Assembly: GCF_003721515.1 (NCBI RefSeq)
Contig: NZ_RJJD01000004.1
Location: forward strand, 310,001 to 374,000
Origin: Rufibacter latericius
GTDB taxonomy: Bacteria; Bacteroidota; Bacteroidia; Cytophagales; Hymenobacteraceae
Reading direction: 5' to 3'
Length of the DNA: 64,000 nucleotides
Position numbers and translations under genes: made by a program. Positions 61,976 through 64,000 of this stretch are shown here, piece by piece. Below the pieces are notes generated by a model that had not been told where the DNA came from, searched no databases, and saw only the letters and a program-made list of their open reading frames with translations. Within the stretch, counting starts at the first letter, position 1; every line of letters begins with the position of its first letter.

Positions 61976-64000
61976 CTATTTAGTGATGTTGACTTCTTGA
62001 GCCTTCCCAGAATCTGGCAATTTGACGTAAATAATATTACTTTCCTTATCCCAAGACCAAGCAGCTTTGAAGTCATTTTCTAAGCCTTCTTGCAGGGACT
62101 TCAGTTTGCCTTTTTTCACCTTAGTTGAGCCAAGGGTAACAGATTTAGGTTCTTGGCTTGCGTGCAGCTTGATCACCAGATTGCGGGGCTTCGTGGAAGT
62201 GTACCCTTTCTCTTCGCGCTCGTTCACGCGCACGGTCCAGTTATGTTTACTGGTGATGCTGGTAAATTTGGTCTTCGCGTAGATGTTTCTCAGGTAATTG
62301 TTCGTTTCGCCGTCATCTTCATACAATTCAAAAGATGCGGATTGGCCCTCGCTGGCAGGAAACACCTCTAACATGATGGGGTAAGTGGGTTTCTCATGTA
62401 GGTACTGCATCAAGGGCATCATGGGAATGATAGAGCCTTTCTTCACGAAGACCGGGGTTACGTCCAGGGGGGCATCATAGGTGATCCATTGGGAACCGTT
62501 GTAAACGGTTTTCCCATCCTTGAAATCTATCCATTGCCCTTCGGGCAGGTACACTTTCTTAGTGACGGCGCCTTTCTCTACTACCGGGGCCACCAAGAGT
62601 TCTTTCCCGAACATGAACTGGGTATCGGCTTTGAACGTCTCCACATCATTGGGGAACTCCAGTAGCAGAGCCCGCATGAGCGGGACACCGGTGTCATGCG
62701 CCTCTCGTCCGTAGGTGTAAATGTATGGGAATAGCTTGTATTTTAACTCAATAGCCTCTTTCGATCTCCTTTCGGCATCCGGGCCGAATAGCCATGGCTC
62801 CACGGCAGTGTTTCCTTCGTGGTGGGCGCGGCTCAATGGATTGAATACGCCAAACTGCATCCAGCGGGTATAAAACTCGGCCATGGCCGGATAATCCTTG
62901 ATATCCCCGCAATAGCCCGAAATATCACAGGCCCAGAATGGAATCAACCCCATGCCCGCAGATAAACTCATAGGAATCTGGTTCGCTAATTGCCCCCAAC
63001 CCTCCAGCACATCACTGCCGTTACCAGAGTCCCCGGACCATCCGAAGGTGTAGCGCTGCAGACCTGCGTATGCGGCCCTAGTCATCTGGAATATTCGCTG
63101 ATTGGGATTGTGCTTCTCGAACTGTTCTTTTACTACTTTGTCCCAGGTGAGGCCGTACACATTGTGGATTTCCTCGTGCATTCCCAAGTGGTGTCTCATG
63201 TTAAGGCGGTCCACAGCATCTTCATTGCTCCAAGCAGGTTCACCCATGTCCGTCCAGAAGCCTTTCACCCCGTCGGCCAGCGGTTTTTGCTGGTAGGTAC
63301 CCCACCAATCGGCCACGCCGGGTTTGGTGAAATCCACCACGCCGCAGTTACCACCCCACGGCCAAGGCATGTCATAGGATTTCCCGGTGCGGATATCGGT
63401 GGCGAAATAACCCAAAGAATCAGCCTCGCTCCATTGCTTCTTGTTTGCTTGGGAAATCACCGGATCTTGGGAGACAATCATCTTGAACCCATCGGCGGCC
63501 AAGTCTTTCAACATCTGTTTCGGATTCTGGTAACCGCGTCCCCACTCAAAATCCTGCAGGTTCTTGGTCCAGCCTATGTCCTGATACATGATGTCGATGG
63601 GAATCTTGCGGGCGCGGTATTCTTTGGCTATGTCACGGGTCATGTCTTCGCGGGTCATAAGCCCCCGGCTCTGCGAGAACCCAAACGCCCACTTAGGCGG
63701 CATAATAGGCTTGCCTGTCAATTGGGTATAGCCCTCAATTATTTGCTTATAGTTATTACCGAAGATGAAGTAATACAGCATCTCGCCACCGGGTGCCTCA
63801 AAAGAGAAGTAGTCATTGGATTCGCTGCCCAGCTTAAACTCTGTCTTATGCGTGTTGTCAAAGAAGATTCCATATTTGTAGCTGCTCATGAAAAACGGAA
63901 TACTTTTGTAGAGTGGGTCTTGGGTGGGACTGTAGCATGGTTGGTCGCTATTCCACATTTTGTAGGTCAGTCCACGTTTGTTTAATGGACCCGATTTCTC
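61976..64000 (-). CDS. GH31 family alpha-glycosidase, N-terminus beyond window
   Basis: The frame runs open through base 64000; the residues before the first in-window Met (EKSGPLNKRGLTYKMWN) are typical GH31 sequence, so the N-terminus and signal peptide lie outside. The catalytic barrel is present: PIDIMYQDIGW, nucleophile Asp in GFWTDMGEP, acid/base Asp in GWSGDSGNGSD and WACDISGYCGD. The proximal and distal C-terminal beta-domains follow, with a final tail ending in AQEVNITK. GH31 includes alpha-glucosidases and alpha-xylosidases; FWACDISGY fits both. First gene of a minus-strand pair with GH97. Confidence 0.93.
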   Translation of the reverse strand, partial: EKSGPLNKRGLTYKMWNSDQPCYSPTQDPLYKSIPFFMSSYKYGIFFDNTHKTEFKLGSESNDYFSFEAPGGEMLYYFIFGNNYKQIIEGYTQLTGKPIMPPKWAFGFSQSRGLMTREDMTRDIAKEYRARKIPIDIMYQDIGWTKNLQDFEWGRGYQNPKQMLKDLAADGFKMIVSQDPVISQANKKQWSEADSLGYFATDIRTGKSYDMPWPWGGNCGVVDFTKPGVADWWGTYQQKPLADGVKGFWTDMGEPAWSNEDAVDRLNMRHHLGMHEEIHNVYGLTWDKVVKEQFEKHNPNQRIFQMTRAAYAGLQRYTFGWSGDSGNGSDVLEGWGQLANQIPMSLSAGMGLIPFWACDISGYCGDIKDYPAMAEFYTRWMQFGVFNPLSRAHHEGNTAVEPWLFGPDAERRSKEAIELKYKLFPYIYTYGREAHDTGVPLMRALLLEFPNDVETFKADTQFMFGKELLVAPVVEKGAVTKKVYLPEGQWIDFKDGKTVYNGSQWITYDAPLDVTPVFVKKGSIIPMMPLMQYLHEKPTYPIMLEVFPASEGQSASFELYEDDGETNNYLRNIYAKTKFTSITSKHNWTVRVNEREEKGYTSTKPRNLVIKLHASQEPKSVTLGSTKVKKGKLKSLQEGLENDFKAAWSWDKESNIIYVKLPDSGKAQEVNITK

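Overview
The window looks like the chromosome of a polysaccharide-degrading Bacteroidota, most likely of the Hymenobacteraceae (Rufibacter/Pontibacter/Hymenobacter type). The evidence is a SusC/SusD polysaccharide-utilisation locus, several proteins with type IX secretion (T9SS) C-terminal sorting domains, promoter elements of the form TAnnTTTG, and a XusABC-like TonB/DUF4374/PepSY operon. The genus is inferred from gene style, not from a marker gene.

Layout. 1-7.2 kb: an AT-rich tandem array of three T9SS cargo proteins (the first cut by the window edge), each ending in a strong hairpin terminator. Two of them share a 28-bp upstream motif at identical distance from the start codon. 7.6-11.3 kb: a SulP anion permease and a beta-CASP RNA-processing nuclease, in a repeat-rich stretch. 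11.3-16.5 kb (minus strand): galT, galK, a Na+/sugar symporter and a LacI regulator. 16.8-31.7 kb (plus strand): susC, susD, a T9SS FG-GAP protein, a GH93/sialidase-like propeller enzyme, three GH43 enzymes, a GH172 (DUF2961) enzyme and a clan-A glycosidase. This is predicted to attack an arabinofuranose-rich pectic or arabinogalactan polymer, with galactose passing to the neighbouring Leloir genes. 32-40.1 kb: a DUF421 gene pair, then the conserved RDD / SpoIIM / DUF4129 / DUF4350 / MoxR / DUF58 block. 41-46 kb (minus): a siderophore-type operon with two Fur-like boxes. 46.3-50.1 kb: GH53 endo-galactanase and GH2 beta-galactosidase. 50.4-53.2 kb: a class III cyclase-TPR protein and a duplicated-domain secreted protein with a perfectly duplicated 65-bp leader. 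53.9-59.4 kb: an integrated element beside a 3' fragment of tRNA-Asn, with an integrase, the stump of a second integrase, an excisionase-like protein, a RepA-like ATPase and two unknown genes. 59.7-64 kb (minus): a GH31 enzyme (cut by the window edge) and an inverting-type GH97 enzyme.

The signal I find most interesting belongs to no gene. A degenerate palindromic element, exactly 36 bp in nearly every copy, occurs about 15 times between genes, mostly within about 110 bp downstream of stop codons. It is absent from the AT-rich T9SS array (except a doubtful copy at its end) and from the integrated element. It behaves like a genome-specific 3'-end hairpin family. A second 32-bp repeat family (three copies) surrounds the nuclease gene.

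How the genes work together: secreted and periplasmic arabinan- and galactan-active enzymes release sugars, SusCD and the symporter import them, and galK/galT convert galactose to the glucose-phosphate pool. The LacI protein, with one operator at its own start codon and one upstream of susC, is the probable switch.
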